Shown piece after piece: positions 1 through 11,000 of a stretch of 64,000 nt of DNA (positions within the stretch are counted from its first letter, which is position 1; every line of letters begins with the position of its first letter). Both the position numbers and the translations under genes were made by a program. A model generated the notes under the pieces. That model saw only the letters and a program-made list of their open reading frames with translations. It was not told the origin of the DNA and did no database searches. The stretch covers positions 62,001-126,000 of the forward strand of contig NZ_FOJM01000011.1 in assembly GCF_900111825.1 (NCBI RefSeq), read 5' to 3'. This DNA comes from Pedobacter suwonensis. Lineage in GTDB: Bacteria > Bacteroidota > Bacteroidia > Sphingobacteriales > Sphingobacteriaceae.

Positions 1-575
1 TCGCGGATGGACGCCTGAATTGCAGGCGGAAGTTTTAACAACCGCAGGTAATTGGTAACCGTAGTACGGTTTTTACCCACCCGTTCGCCTAATTGCTCTT
101 GTTTTAAACCCACTTCATCAATCATCCTCTGAAAACTTAGTGCAACTTCAATGGCATTTAAATTTTCGCGCTGAATATTTTCGATCAGGGCCATTTCCAA
201 CATCTGTTGGTCGTTGGCACTGCGGATGTAGGCAGGCACTTGCGTTAAACCAGCCAGCTTCGAAGCCCTGAACCTGCGTTCACCTGAAATGAGCTGGTAT
301 TTATTAGCCGACAGTTTTCTAACCGTAATGGGCTGTATCAAACCCTGCACCTTTATCGAATCGGCAAGTTCATTTAAAGCTACCTGATCAAATTCGGTAC
401 GGGGCTGGTAAGGATTGGTTTCAACTTCAGTTAAACTTACGTGACTGATATTGCCAATCTGCTCGGTTTCGCTCACCGCATTTACCTGTTGTTTAGGCGG
501 ATGAGTAGATTCGCTATCATCTAAAAGCGCACTTAACCCTCTTCCTAAACCTGTTTTTCGCTGAAAAGATGTCAT
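1..575 (-). CDS. parB: ParB/Spo0J chromosome-partitioning protein (C-terminal part beyond the window)
   Basis: Reading the minus strand from the ATG at 575 gives an open frame of 191 codons running off the window edge. After a low-complexity N-terminus (TSFQRKTGLGRGLSALLDD) comes a typical ParB core: NPYQPRTEFD near residue 60, the CTP-binding segment with SGERRFRASK, then IENIQRENLNAIE and a helix-turn-helix with GERVGKNRTTVTNYLRLLKL. The family loads at parS sites and works with ParA in origin segregation. It starts 7 bp downstream of the parA stop, so the two are one operon. The missing part is the C-terminal dimerisation domain. Identification is firm; no parS site was seen nearby. Confidence 0.95.
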   Translation of the reverse strand, partial: MTSFQRKTGLGRGLSALLDDSESTHPPKQQVNAVSETEQIGNISHVSLTEVETNPYQPRTEFDQVALNELADSIKVQGLIQPITVRKLSANKYQLISGERRFRASKLAGLTQVPAYIRSANDQQMLEMALIENIQRENLNAIEVALSFQRMIDEVGLKQEQLGERVGKNRTTVTNYLRLLKLPPAIQASIR

Positions 576-582
576 CTATAAT

Positions 583-1386
583 TTATAAAGTTGCTGTTCC
601 AATGTTTTCTTCTTCCTTTAAAAGGCCGTTTTTCTTTACAATCTCACGGGCCAGGTTCAGATAGTTGATGGCACCTTTGCAATTCGCATCGTGCATAATC
701 ACCGAAACACCATAACTTGGTGCCTCACTTAAACGGGTATTACGTTGAATGATGGTATCGAAAACCAATTCGTTAAAATGCGTTTTCACCTCTTCTACCA
801 CCTGGTTTGATAAGCGCAAACGAACATCATACATGGTTAATAAAATACCTTCGATTTCCAGGTCAGGGTTTAAGCGGTTCTGAACAATTTTGATGGTATT
901 TAACAATTTGCCCAAACCTTCCAGTGCGAAATACTCGCACTGCACCGGAATAATAACCGAATCGGCAGCAGTTAACGCATTAATGGTAATTAAACCTAAA
1001 GATGGCGAACAATCGATGATGATAAAATCATACTGATCTTTAACTTTCTCCAAAACCGCTTTCATTTTATACTCACGGTTGTTGAGGTTGATCATCTCGA
1101 TTTCTGCACCCACCAGGTCGATGTGTGCCGGCAATAAATCTAAATTTGGGGTATCCGTTTTCTGGATGGCCTGGAGCGGATCAATATCGTTAATGATACA
1201 CTCATAAACACTATCTTTGATATTCCGTGGATCAAAACCGATACCTGAAGTTGAATTGGCCTGAGGATCAGCATCTACCAGTAAAGTTTTGTATTCCAGT
1301 ACGGCTAAACTAGCAGCCAGGTTTATAGATGAAGTTGTTTTACCAACGCCACCTTTTTGATTTGCTAATGCAATAATTTTGCTCAT
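583..1386 (-). CDS. parA: ParA/Soj-type partitioning ATPase
   Basis: A 267-residue protein of normal ParA length. It has the deviant Walker A motif KGGVGKTT at residues 11-18, an IIIDCSPSLG Walker B region near residue 125 and the conserved YFALEG segment. It lacks an N-terminal DNA-binding extension, so it is the short chromosomal Soj type and not a plasmid P1-type ParA. Known function: nucleoid-bound ATPase that moves ParB-parS complexes. It precedes parB by 7 bp on the same strand. The C-terminal tail (LLKEEENIGTATL) is not conserved. No promoter was identified in the 181 bp gap to the divergent gene at 1568. Confidence 0.97.
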   Translation of the reverse strand: MSKIIALANQKGGVGKTTSSINLAASLAVLEYKTLLVDADPQANSTSGIGFDPRNIKDSVYECIINDIDPLQAIQKTDTPNLDLLPAHIDLVGAEIEMINLNNREYKMKAVLEKVKDQYDFIIIDCSPSLGLITINALTAADSVIIPVQCEYFALEGLGKLLNTIKIVQNRLNPDLEIEGILLTMYDVRLRLSNQVVEEVKTHFNELVFDTIIQRNTRLSEAPSYGVSVIMHDANCKGAINYLNLAREIVKKNGLLKEEENIGTATL

Positions 1387-1567
1387 CTATGTATCAGAAA
1401 TTTACTTAACGTTTATTTGGGCTGTGTTATTTATGCGTTTAAATTGGCAAAAAAGTTCTATTTTTGCGTTATTTACGGCCTTTTTCACAATCAGCTAAGA
1501 TACAAACTATATGGCAATTTTAGCAAGAAGCATATTTGGGTTTTACACATCTTATTAACAATTATCC

Positions 1568-2089
1568 ATGATCACGATTATAGCTACAACCAACAGGCCT
1601 AATAGCAATACGCTAAAAGTTGCTAAATATTACCAAAAGCAATTAAAAGAAAAAGGAGTCGATGCCAATCTGTTCAGTCTGGAACACCTGCCTGCAGATG
1701 TTTTGAACACGGATATGTATGGCAAACGATCGGAAGCTTTCCAGGAAATCCAGAACATGATCAACAGCACCGGAAAGTTTTTGTTCATTATGCCGGAGTA
1801 TAATGGAAGCTACCCAGGCGTACTAAAAGTATTAATCGATGCCTGTAATTTCCCGGATAGTTTTTACGATAAAAAAGCAGCTCTGGTTGGCATTTCTTCC
1901 GGTAAATACGGTAATATCCGTGGTGTAGATCATTTTACAGGCGTTTGTCATTACATCCACCTCAATATTTTACCCTTAAGGTTGCATATTCCGAATATCA
2001 AAACCGAATTAGATGAAGCAGGCAACCTCCATCAGCCTGATACGGTAAAATTTACCAATGAGCAGATCGAGAAATTTATTAAGTTCTAG
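1568..2089 (+). CDS. NADPH-dependent FMN reductase-family flavoprotein
   Basis: This 173-residue protein has a flavodoxin-like fold signature of the NADPH-dependent FMN reductase family. The N-terminal TTNRPNSNTLKVAKYY phosphate-binding loop is at residues 7-22, and MPEYNGSYPGVLKVLIDAC (about 77-95) is the characteristic flavin-binding and dimer segment. Such proteins reduce FMN or quinones with NAD(P)H, or act as FMN-dependent azoreductase or chromate reductase-like enzymes. The substrate cannot be told from sequence. It is transcribed away from parA and followed by a repeat array, so it is probably monocistronic. The start was chosen at the ATG that gives the conserved beta-strand MITIIATTNRP. 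Confidence 0.85.
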   Translation: MITIIATTNRPNSNTLKVAKYYQKQLKEKGVDANLFSLEHLPADVLNTDMYGKRSEAFQEIQNMINSTGKFLFIMPEYNGSYPGVLKVLIDACNFPDSFYDKKAALVGISSGKYGNIRGVDHFTGVCHYIHLNILPLRLHIPNIKTELDEAGNLHQPDTVKFTNEQIEKFIKF

Positions 2090-2120
2090 TGCTTTCGAAA
2101 AAATAATCTAATTTTTTTTC

Positions 2121-3190
2121 AATTTGGAAAGCAAAACCTGTATTCCATGGCCATGTTTGCCCCTGCTCTCCGCTTTACTCCGTTGCATTCCGTGTTCGCT
2201 GCGATCAGGTTTAGGCACAAAAAACAGTGCTGGTAAACCCATGTAGATTTTAAAGGCATAGTAGATTATGCGTTTGGCAACCCCAAATCTTCTTATTTGC
2301 CCTGCCACCCAACACGATCCGATAACCATCGGATGATCGGAATAGCCTGGAGCGCAGCGAGGACTATAAGCGAAAGCGGGACTAGAGTAACCCAAGTGCT
2401 TCGAAAACTGCTTTCCTTAAAAAGACCCGCATTTAAAGATTTTCTGGCTTTTGGAAAGCAAAACCTGTATTACATATCAAAGTTTGTTCCTGCTCTTCGC
2501 TTTACTCCGTTGCACTTCGTGTTCGCTGCGATCAGGTTTAGGCACAAAAAACAGTGCTGATAAACCCATGTAGATTTTAAAGGCATAGTAGATTATACTT
2601 TGGCAAACTCAAAATCTCCTTATCGTATGTGCCACCTAAACACGATCCGATAACCATCGAATGAGCGGAATAGCCTGGAGCGCAGCGAGGACTATAAGCG
2701 AAATTGGGGCTACAGTAACCTAAATACTCCGAAAACTGCTTTCCTTGAAAGGCCCCACATTTAAAGATTTTCTGGCTTTTGGAAAGCAAAACCTGTATTC
2801 CATATCAAAGTTTGTTCCTGCTCTTCGCTTTACTCCGTTGCACTCCGTGTTCGCTGCGATCAGGTTTAGGCACACAGGACAATGCTGTAAACTCCTAAAA
2901 CAATCCTAAACACATAACATTTGCACCCTGCAACCCTAAATTTTAGTATCGGCTGCCGCCACCTAAACCCAATGGAAGCGAGCACGAAGTAAAGCGGACA
3001 GTGGGACTACAATAACCTAAACGCTTCCAAACCTGCTTTCCTAAAAACAACACGCATTTATATACTTCTGTGTCTTTTGAAAAAATAATTCCATGCTTTC
3101 CGCTTTGGAAAATAATGTTTGCATCTGCTTTTCATTGCATTATGTTTTATCTGCGATCAGGTTTAGCCCTACAAAACAGCGACGTAAACT
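2121..3190. repeat. Degenerate tandem array of a ~327 bp unit (three copies plus a partial fourth)
   Basis: The string TTGGAAAGCAAAACCTGTAT recurs at 2124, 2451 and 2779, so the period is 327-328 bp. Within each unit the same landmarks follow in order: CTTCGCTTTACTCCGTTGCA, TTCGCTGCGATCAGGTTTAG, CCCATGTAGATTTTAAAGGC (not in the third unit), a block with GCGCAGCGAGGACTATAAGC, and CTGCTTTCCT. The third unit is more diverged and a partial fourth ends near 3190. Short open frames inside on both strands follow the repeat and show no protein family signal, so they are not called. It fills most of the gap between the flavoprotein gene and the kinase gene. The block with GCGAGGACTATAAGCG recurs near 58380. 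Confidence 0.85.
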
Positions 3191-3486
3191 TTCAGCAGCA
3201 ACAGTTCATATTGACAAAAACCCTTCCAAAATGAAAAGGTTTCTTCTGTTCATTGAAACTAAAAAACAACATAAATAATTATAAAACAACAGCTTAAACA
3301 AAAAATCATCCTACTGGCATTACTATTGGCTATGAGCTAAACGGCTGCAGATGATCTAACCTTTGTTATTTAATTTAGTTCATTAGTAAACAGATTTAAT
3401 TATAAGCTACTTTTACCACGAAAAGAGAGGAATGCTTTGTAACCTTTGCAAAAAACTTTTCGCTCTTTGCGGTTAATTTAATCACC

Positions 3487-5238
3487 ATGAAAATAAAAAC
3501 CAAACTCCGCCTCGGATTCGGCTTTCTCTTTATCATCGTTTTATCGTTCGGATTAATTGCGCTCTTTTTTTTAAATGAGCTTTCCGATAAATCAAAGGTA
3601 ATACTTAAAGACAATTACAAATCTTTGAAATACGTTGCCGCCATGCGCAATGTAATCGACCAACATGCTTTTCCCTTAAGCCCTACGCAGCTGAATATAT
3701 TTGCTGAAAACTTAAAAAATGAGGGTTTGAACATTACCGAACCCGGAGAAAAAGCAGCTTTCAGGAAACTAAAAGCAGCCTTTAATGCGCTAAAAGACTC
3801 AAAATCAGCAATCATTAAAGAAAGTAATATTAAAAATCTGCGTGTTGCACTTCAAAATATAGAACAGGTTAACATGAAAGCCATTTATGATAAAAATGAA
3901 CTGGCGAACGAAACTTCATCGCGCGCAAATCTTTATATTATGATCGCCGCAACGCTGAGCTTTATCATCCTTTTTACCTTCATTGTTAACTTCCCTGGCT
4001 TTGTGGCCAATCCGCTCGCCGAATTTAGCGCTGCGATTAAACAGATCAGTCGTAAAAATTATAAACAGCGTTTGCATTTCGAAAACGGGGATGAGTTTAC
4101 AGAACTTGCCCATTCCTTTAACAAAATGGTACTTAAATTAAATGAATGGGAAAACAGTAATTTATCCAAAATCAAATCTGAAAAATCGCGTATCGAAGCC
4201 ATTATTGCACAAATGCAGGATGCCATTATTGGTTTAAATGAGAAAGGCGAAGTACTCTTTCTAAACCATCTGGCTGCAAAGCTGATGAGTTTGGATGAGG
4301 ATAAGGTTATCGGTCAAAATGTAGCCGAACTGATGCAAAAAAATGAGTTGCTTAAACGGATTATTAAACCTGAAACCAATGATAATACCTTGAAAATTTA
4401 TGCTGACGATAAAGAATCCTATTTTCTGCTGGAAAACCGTGAAATTATTATCCCAAATTATGAAGAGCAAGATGATAGTACCCTGATTGCCTCATCTAAA
4501 TCGGCTGGCAGCGTTTACACCTTAAAAAACATTACACAGTTCAAAGAGCTTGATGAAGCCAAAACAAATTTTATAGCTACTGTTTCGCATGAATTAAAAA
4601 CGCCGCTTTCATCAATCAAAATGAGCTTAAAACTGCTTAATGATGAGCGGGTGGGAATGATGAATGAAGAGCAGCACGAGTTGCTTCACCACATTAAAGA
4701 AGATAGCGACAGACTGCTAAAAATCACCAGTGAATTGCTGGATCTTTCGCAGGTAGAAACCGGCAATTTAAAACTCAATTTTGCCCTGACCAAACCTGAA
4801 GAAATTGTGAATTATGCCGTTGATGCAGTTAAATTCCAGGCAGAGCAGAAATCGATTCAATTGGTGCTTAACTGCGGCGAAAACTTACCAAATGTAAATG
4901 CCGATATCCAGAAAACGGCCTGGGTAATGGTCAACTTTTTATCTAATGCCTTGCGCTACAGTTCAGAAAGATCTAAAGTAATTATCGATGTTTTACAAAA
5001 AGGCAATTTTATCGAATTCGCTGTGCGCGATTTTGGAAAAGGCATTGACGAGAAATACCAACAACGATTATTCGACAGGTATTTCCAGGTGCCAACTGAT
5101 GGCCAGAATAAATCGGGCTCCGGACTGGGCCTTGCTATTTCGAAAGATTTTATTGAAGCCGAAAACGGTAAAATATGGGTGGTAAGTGCCATTGGCGAGG
5201 GCAGTACGTTTTGTTTTAGTTTACCTGTTGCGGAATAA
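3487..5238 (+). CDS. Membrane sensor histidine kinase (HAMP-PAS-HisKA-HATPase)
   Basis: A 583-residue protein with TM1 at about 11-30, a periplasmic sensor of about 115 residues, TM2 at about 149-169, a HAMP domain (about 170-222), a PAS domain (about 235-355) and a kinase core. The phospho-acceptor is H368 in FIATVSHELKTPLSS. The N box has N487 (NFLSNALRYS), and the G boxes read DFGKGIDEKYQQRLF and GSGLGLAISKDF. The layout resembles KinB/PhoR-like sensors of Bacteroidota. No response regulator lies beside it, so it is an orphan kinase whose partner is elsewhere. The periplasmic part shows no recognised ligand domain. It is flanked on both sides by repeat arrays. Confidence 0.93.
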   Translation: MKIKTKLRLGFGFLFIIVLSFGLIALFFLNELSDKSKVILKDNYKSLKYVAAMRNVIDQHAFPLSPTQLNIFAENLKNEGLNITEPGEKAAFRKLKAAFNALKDSKSAIIKESNIKNLRVALQNIEQVNMKAIYDKNELANETSSRANLYIMIAATLSFIILFTFIVNFPGFVANPLAEFSAAIKQISRKNYKQRLHFENGDEFTELAHSFNKMVLKLNEWENSNLSKIKSEKSRIEAIIAQMQDAIIGLNEKGEVLFLNHLAAKLMSLDEDKVIGQNVAELMQKNELLKRIIKPETNDNTLKIYADDKESYFLLENREIIIPNYEEQDDSTLIASSKSAGSVYTLKNITQFKELDEAKTNFIATVSHELKTPLSSIKMSLKLLNDERVGMMNEEQHELLHHIKEDSDRLLKITSELLDLSQVETGNLKLNFALTKPEEIVNYAVDAVKFQAEQKSIQLVLNCGENLPNVNADIQKTAWVMVNFLSNALRYSSERSKVIIDVLQKGNFIEFAVRDFGKGIDEKYQQRLFDRYFQVPTDGQNKSGSGLGLAISKDFIEAENGKIWVVSAIGEGSTFCFSLPVAE

Positions 5239-5250
5239 CCTTTATTTCTT

Positions 5251-5835
5251 AACCGCAAAGTGCGCAAAGTTAGTTACCACATCATCCGATGATTTTATCT
5301 CAATCGCAAAGTGCACAATGTTCTTTACAACAGAGGACAATGAGTTTTTCACGGAGGTTCACAGAGAATCAGGTGTTGACATGACCGCAAACTCACTCCG
5401 TGTACTCGGTGCTTTTACTCTGTTTCTCTGTGGTCAAACCTAAAATAAAAATTCTAAAGGCGAAGGGCGCCAAGTTAGTTACCACATCATCCGATGATCT
5501 TATCTCAATCGCAACGTGCACAATATTCTTTACCACAGAGGGCAAAGAGTTTTTCACAGAGGTTCACAGAGAATCAGATATTGACATGACCGCAAAACTA
5601 ACTCCGTGTACTCGGTGCCTTTCCTCTGTTTTCTCCGTGGTCAAACCTAAAATAAAAATACTAAAGGCGAAGGGCGCAAAGTTAGTTACCACATCATCCG
5701 ATGATCTTATCTAAACCGCAACGTGTACAATGTTCTTTACCACAGAGTGCAAAGAGGTTCACAGAGAATCAGATATTAACATGACCGCAAAACTCACTCG
5801 TAATCAGTGACTTTCCTCTGTTTCGCTGTGGTTAA
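5251..5835. repeat. Tandem repeat, three copies of a ~205 bp unit
   Basis: TTAGTTACCACATCATCCGA starts at 5271, 5475 and 5682, giving periods of 204 and 207 bp. Each unit carries CGCAAAGT/GCGCAAAGT blocks, CAGAGGTTCACAGAGAATCA and a CCGTGTACTCGGTG-type block, and ends with a CTGTGGTTAA-like word. These words are of the kind seen in dispersed intergenic repeats of Bacteroidota genomes. Open frames that cross the units are repeat artefacts. The array sits immediately downstream of the histidine kinase stop and ends about 30 bp before the thioesterase stop, so it separates two convergent genes. Confidence 0.85.
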
Positions 5836-5865
5836 TGATAAACGCCAACCGCTCAACACTCACCC

Positions 5866-6342
5866 CTACACAATATACGGTTCCATTTCCTTATCAATGC
5901 TTTTCCGTAATTCCATTAATTTTAGGGCATAACCATGCATGGCTATTTCTTTTTCGGTCTTAGGTTTAAAAGCCGGAATTGGCTTCGGCTGCCCATTGTC
6001 ATCTACTGCAACAAAAACAATAATGCAGTGCGTATTTTTAACAAAATCGGTTTGCGCTACCGGTTTTGAATAAGCATCAACAGCTATATGCATACTGGTT
6101 TTACCGGTGTAAATAATGCGTGCTTCCATCTTCACTAAATGACCGATGTGAACAGGATGAAAAAACCGGATTCCACCCACGTAAACGGTTACACAATAGG
6201 TTTGGCTCCACTGCAGGGCACAGGCAAAAGCAGCCTGATCAATCCACTTCATCATCATCCCGCCATGTACCTTACCTCCATAGTTAACGTCAGACGGTTC
6301 GCTTAAAAATTGAAGTTCAATATGGTTTTTGATTTTGGGCAT
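5866..6342 (-). CDS. Hot-dog fold acyl-CoA thioesterase
   Basis: This 158-residue protein matches the YciA/BACH-type acyl-CoA thioester hydrolase family. NYGGKVHGGMMMKWIDQAA near residues 20-38 carries the helix with the conserved G-G and the Asp used for catalysis in hot-dog thioesterases. FFHPVHIGHLVKMEARI (about 60-76) and a YTGKTSMHI strand follow. The family hydrolyses acyl-CoA thioesters in the cytosol, usually as a hexamer, with chain-length preference not predictable here. It is monocistronic between two repeat clusters. The length agrees with single-domain members. Confidence 0.88.
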   Translation of the reverse strand: MPKIKNHIELQFLSEPSDVNYGGKVHGGMMMKWIDQAAFACALQWSQTYCVTVYVGGIRFFHPVHIGHLVKMEARIIYTGKTSMHIAVDAYSKPVAQTDFVKNTHCIIVFVAVDDNGQPKPIPAFKPKTEKEIAMHGYALKLMELRKSIDKEMEPYIV

Positions 6343-6369
6343 GAGGAGATTGTTTGTTTAATGCTTTGC

Positions 6370-6964
6370 TAAGATATTATAAAATAAACTATTTTTCTGC
6401 TGTTTCGTATTCGAATGTAGCTGTCAGTTGTTACCAACTGACAGCACTAATATTTAACCACAAATAAAAAGGATAAACACAGATAAGTATTCAGATCCGT
6501 GTTCATCTGTGTCTATCCGTGGCTAAAAACAGCAATAAAAAAGTCGTAGCGAGACGCTACAACTAATAAAAGCACTAATATCTAACCACAGATAAAAAGG
6601 ATAAACACAGATAAGTGTTCAGATCCGTGTTGATCTGTGTCTATCCGTGGCTAAAAACAGCAACAAAAAGTCGTAGCGAGGCGCTACGACTAATAAAATA
6701 AAGTGTCAGTTGGTAACAACTGACAGCACTAATAAGATATTATAAAATAAACTATTTTTCTGCTGTTTCGTATTCGAATGTAGCTGTCAGTTGTTACCAA
6801 CTGACAGCACTAGTATCTAACCACAAAAAAAAGGATCAACACAGATAAGTATTCATATCCGTGTTCATCTGTGTCTATCCGTGGCTAAAACCAGCAATAA
6901 AAAAGTCGTAGCGAGACGCTACGACTAATAAAATAAAGTGTCAGTTGGTAACAACTGACACCAC
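6370..6964. repeat. Composite palindromic repeat cluster, duplicated
   Basis: An identical stretch of about 80 bp occurs at 6370-6449 and 6733-6812. It ends in a hairpin made of CTGTCAGTTG and CAACTGACAG with a 4-base loop. The reverse complement of that hairpin recurs at about 6701-6728 and 6937-6962, so each copy is bracketed by matching inverted repeats. Between the brackets lies a unit (two copies in the first bracket, one in the second) that starts TAACCACA, is imperfectly self-complementary over some 33 bp per arm (GGATAAACACAGATAAG against ATCTGTGTCTATCC), and ends with a GTAGCG/CGCTAC hairpin. No coding signal is visible. The cluster lies downstream of GH97 and upstream of the thioesterase gene. 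Confidence 0.85.
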
Positions 6965-6993
6965 ACGATAACTGAAAACGAAAAATCGGCAGA

Positions 6994-9150
<2,157 letters not shown>

Positions 9151-9241
9151 TTATTATTATTTTATCATATCAGTAACCGCAGGTTTTGATTTCAGTTTGC
9201 AATTTACACCTGCCGAGGGGCAACCCGGCCCAGTCAAATAG

Positions 9242-9262
9242 ATCCTGAAACAAGTTCAGGAT
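9242..9262. repeat. Short dispersed hairpin (CCTGAA/TTCAGG family)
   Basis: ATCCTGAA and TTCAGGAT form an 8 bp stem with a 5-base loop. There is no T-run on either side, so it is more likely a dispersed palindromic repeat than an intrinsic terminator. Related hairpins (CCCTGAA...TTCAGGG) occur near 58230 and 58500. It sits between the DUF2130 gene and the GH97 gene. Confidence 0.6.
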
Positions 9263-9276
9263 GATGATACCACGGA

Positions 9277-10527
9277 TTATTCCAAAAGCAAGGTATCATC
9301 ATCATCAGTTAAGCTCAACTGCACACTATCGCTACCTGCAATTCCTTCTATTGAGCCACGGATATGGGTCGCATTCAGCAATACTTTTTCCAATTGCTTT
9401 TCACGTGCTTTCCATAAACGTTCCATCGCATCGCGCTCGCGCTGTATGGATAGTTTCATACTCATAAAACCTTCTCTAATGGCCTTCCACTGTTCCGAAA
9501 ACTCTGCACCCATTAAATAATCGTATAACATGTGCATTTTTTCACCACGGTTTTCCTGCGATTTTACTGCACCTGCCAAACGCAAAATACCCTCACGCAA
9601 GACATAGGCCACGGCATTTACTTCTTCGAAAGAACAAATCCAAACCCCATCACGCTGCCCGAAACAATTCATGCCTTTTGGGTAACACTGACTCACAATT
9701 ACGGCTACATCAATGCCCATGCTCCGCATGTCTTTTTTTAATTTTTCAATCCAGTCGCCACCGAAATCTTTGGTACGCTTGCTCTCGTAAATTATTTTGC
9801 CGCATTCCTGTCCGAATTGATTACGCACAACCTGCACACAATCTGCGCCTCGCACTCCCTTGCCTACTTCTTCAATCAGATCGAAAGGATAATTGGTACG
9901 CAGCAGTTCTTCCAAAATCAACTCCTGCACCTCGCCCTGCAATTGCATGCTCCCCTGTTCGGCTTTGCGTTTCATCTCTTCGGCCAACTTTTTCTGATCG
10001 TCTAGCTGCTTTTCCAGTTCCTTTAAACGCAGTTGATGTTCGGTATCTTTAATGCTATTTTTTTCTGCCTCCTGTTTACGGATTTGTTCTACAAGCTCAC
10101 TCCGCTGTTCCTGCATTTTACGTTGAAAAGCAAGTTCCATTTCTTCTTCTTTCACCTTCAGGCTTTCCTCCCGGCGTAAAAAGTCGAGTTCTTTTTCGCG
10201 TGCCAGCTTTAGTTTTTCGGCATTCTCTTTTGCATTACTTTCCAGGATCTGCAGTTTGTTTTCAAAATCGGCTGAAATACTTTTACGCAGGTTTTCCTCC
10301 AGGTTATCTTTGAGCCTGGTTTTCTCCTCCGCAAGTTTAGCTTCGAAAGCTTTTAACTGCTGCTGTTTTTCTGATTCAAAAACCTGCAGTTTACGCTGAT
10401 ATTCTTCATCTTTCTGTCTGGCATAAGCGGCCGCCTTCTCTCTTAACTCTTTCTTATAATCTTCAGCCATAGCTTCTTCCATCGGAAAAACATGGGCACA
10501 ATTGGGGCATTTTATTTCAGTCGGCAT
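9277..10527 (-). CDS. DUF2130 family protein (zinc-ribbon-like start, coiled coil, nuclease-like domain)
   Basis: A 416-residue protein. It opens with IKCPNCAHVFPMEEA, a CxxC motif that may bind zinc, followed by a long charged coiled coil (about 20-205) rich in E, K and Q. The C-terminal half matches DUF2130/COG4487, with LLRTNYPFDLIEEVGKG, GADCVQVVRN, IIYESKRTKDFGGDWIEKLK and DVAVIVSQ. The D...E-x-K arrangement around GADC and YESKRTK is reminiscent of PD-(D/E)xK nucleases; that reading is inference. Biological role is not established. It is not next to restriction or defence genes here, so a defence role has no support from context. It is followed by the GH97 gene on the same strand but with a 138 bp gap. 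Confidence 0.85.
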   Translation of the reverse strand: MPTEIKCPNCAHVFPMEEAMAEDYKKELREKAAAYARQKDEEYQRKLQVFESEKQQQLKAFEAKLAEEKTRLKDNLEENLRKSISADFENKLQILESNAKENAEKLKLAREKELDFLRREESLKVKEEEMELAFQRKMQEQRSELVEQIRKQEAEKNSIKDTEHQLRLKELEKQLDDQKKLAEEMKRKAEQGSMQLQGEVQELILEELLRTNYPFDLIEEVGKGVRGADCVQVVRNQFGQECGKIIYESKRTKDFGGDWIEKLKKDMRSMGIDVAVIVSQCYPKGMNCFGQRDGVWICSFEEVNAVAYVLREGILRLAGAVKSQENRGEKMHMLYDYLMGAEFSEQWKAIREGFMSMKLSIQRERDAMERLWKAREKQLEKVLLNATHIRGSIEGIAGSDSVQLSLTDDDDTLLLE

Positions 10528-10619
10528 AAAATTATTTTTAACGCAGCAAATACTGGGGATTACAAAGATAATTAAAGCTTTTTATGATTGCATGAAGTAG
10601 TTTTGCACCATCAGTATAA

Positions 10620-11000
10620 CTAAAGTACGCTTGATCTGATTTCATGACCAGCAGCCAGCATTTTACTCACCGGACATTTTGATGCAATTTCTTCCAGCCT
10701 CAATTTCTGCTCTTCGGTAAGCACACCCGTACAGGTAATTTCTTCCAGGAAGATCGTTTCGCCGTTTTCGGTATCTACATTAACTTCCACCTCAATTTTA
10801 TCAATTGGCCATTTTTTTCTATCAGCATACATCCTTAAGGTAATGGCTACACAGGAGGCCAAAGAAGCCATTAATAATCCCTTAGGCGCAAAACCTTTGT
10901 GGGTACCACCCAATTCTATCGGTTCGTCCACGATAATGTCATGCGAACCGTTTGTAACCGAACAGGCGTAATGTTCTTTATTTATTGTTGCTTTTACCAT
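10620..11000 (-). CDS. OsmC family peroxiredoxin-like protein
   Basis: A 126-residue OsmC/Ohr-fold protein. The two conserved cysteines are C50 (MASLASCVAITLRM) and C109 (ASKCPVSKML), the positions used for peroxide reduction in the family. It probably removes organic hydroperoxides, using small thiols as the reductant. The short length and the LGGTHKGFAPKGLL loop fit the YhfA/OsmC-like subgroup better than Ohr. It is transcribed in the same direction as the DUF2130 gene with a 92 bp gap, so co-transcription is possible but not shown. Confidence 0.9.
   Translation of the reverse strand: MVKATINKEHYACSVTNGSHDIIVDEPIELGGTHKGFAPKGLLMASLASCVAITLRMYADRKKWPIDKIEVEVNVDTENGETIFLEEITCTGVLTEEQKLRLEEIASKCPVSKMLAAGHEIRSSVL

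Noticed and set aside
1..1386. Plasmid partition locus
   Set aside because: ParA lacks the N-terminal domain of plasmid P1-type proteins, and the surroundings contain housekeeping genes (adk, obgE), so a chromosomal locus is preferred.
1417..1602. 61-codon plus-strand frame before the flavoprotein gene
   Set aside because: It overlaps the flavoprotein start, has no family signal and a composition typical of AT-rich intergenic DNA.
2108..3278. Four short frames on both strands (60-95 codons)
   Set aside because: They follow the 327 bp repeat unit, begin and end at arbitrary points in it, and show no protein similarity to each other beyond the repeat.
5186..5714. Two frames of 85 and 104 codons with internal repeats
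   Set aside because: They are translations of the 205 bp tandem repeat, and one overlaps the end of the kinase gene.
2121..6964. CRISPR array
   Set aside because: The repeats are 200-330 bp long or palindromic units next to each other, without 20-40 bp repeats alternating with unique spacers, and no cas gene is present.
9277..10527. DUF2130 protein as a defence nuclease
   Set aside because: The nuclease-like motif is suggestive, but no methylase, helicase or other defence gene is adjacent.
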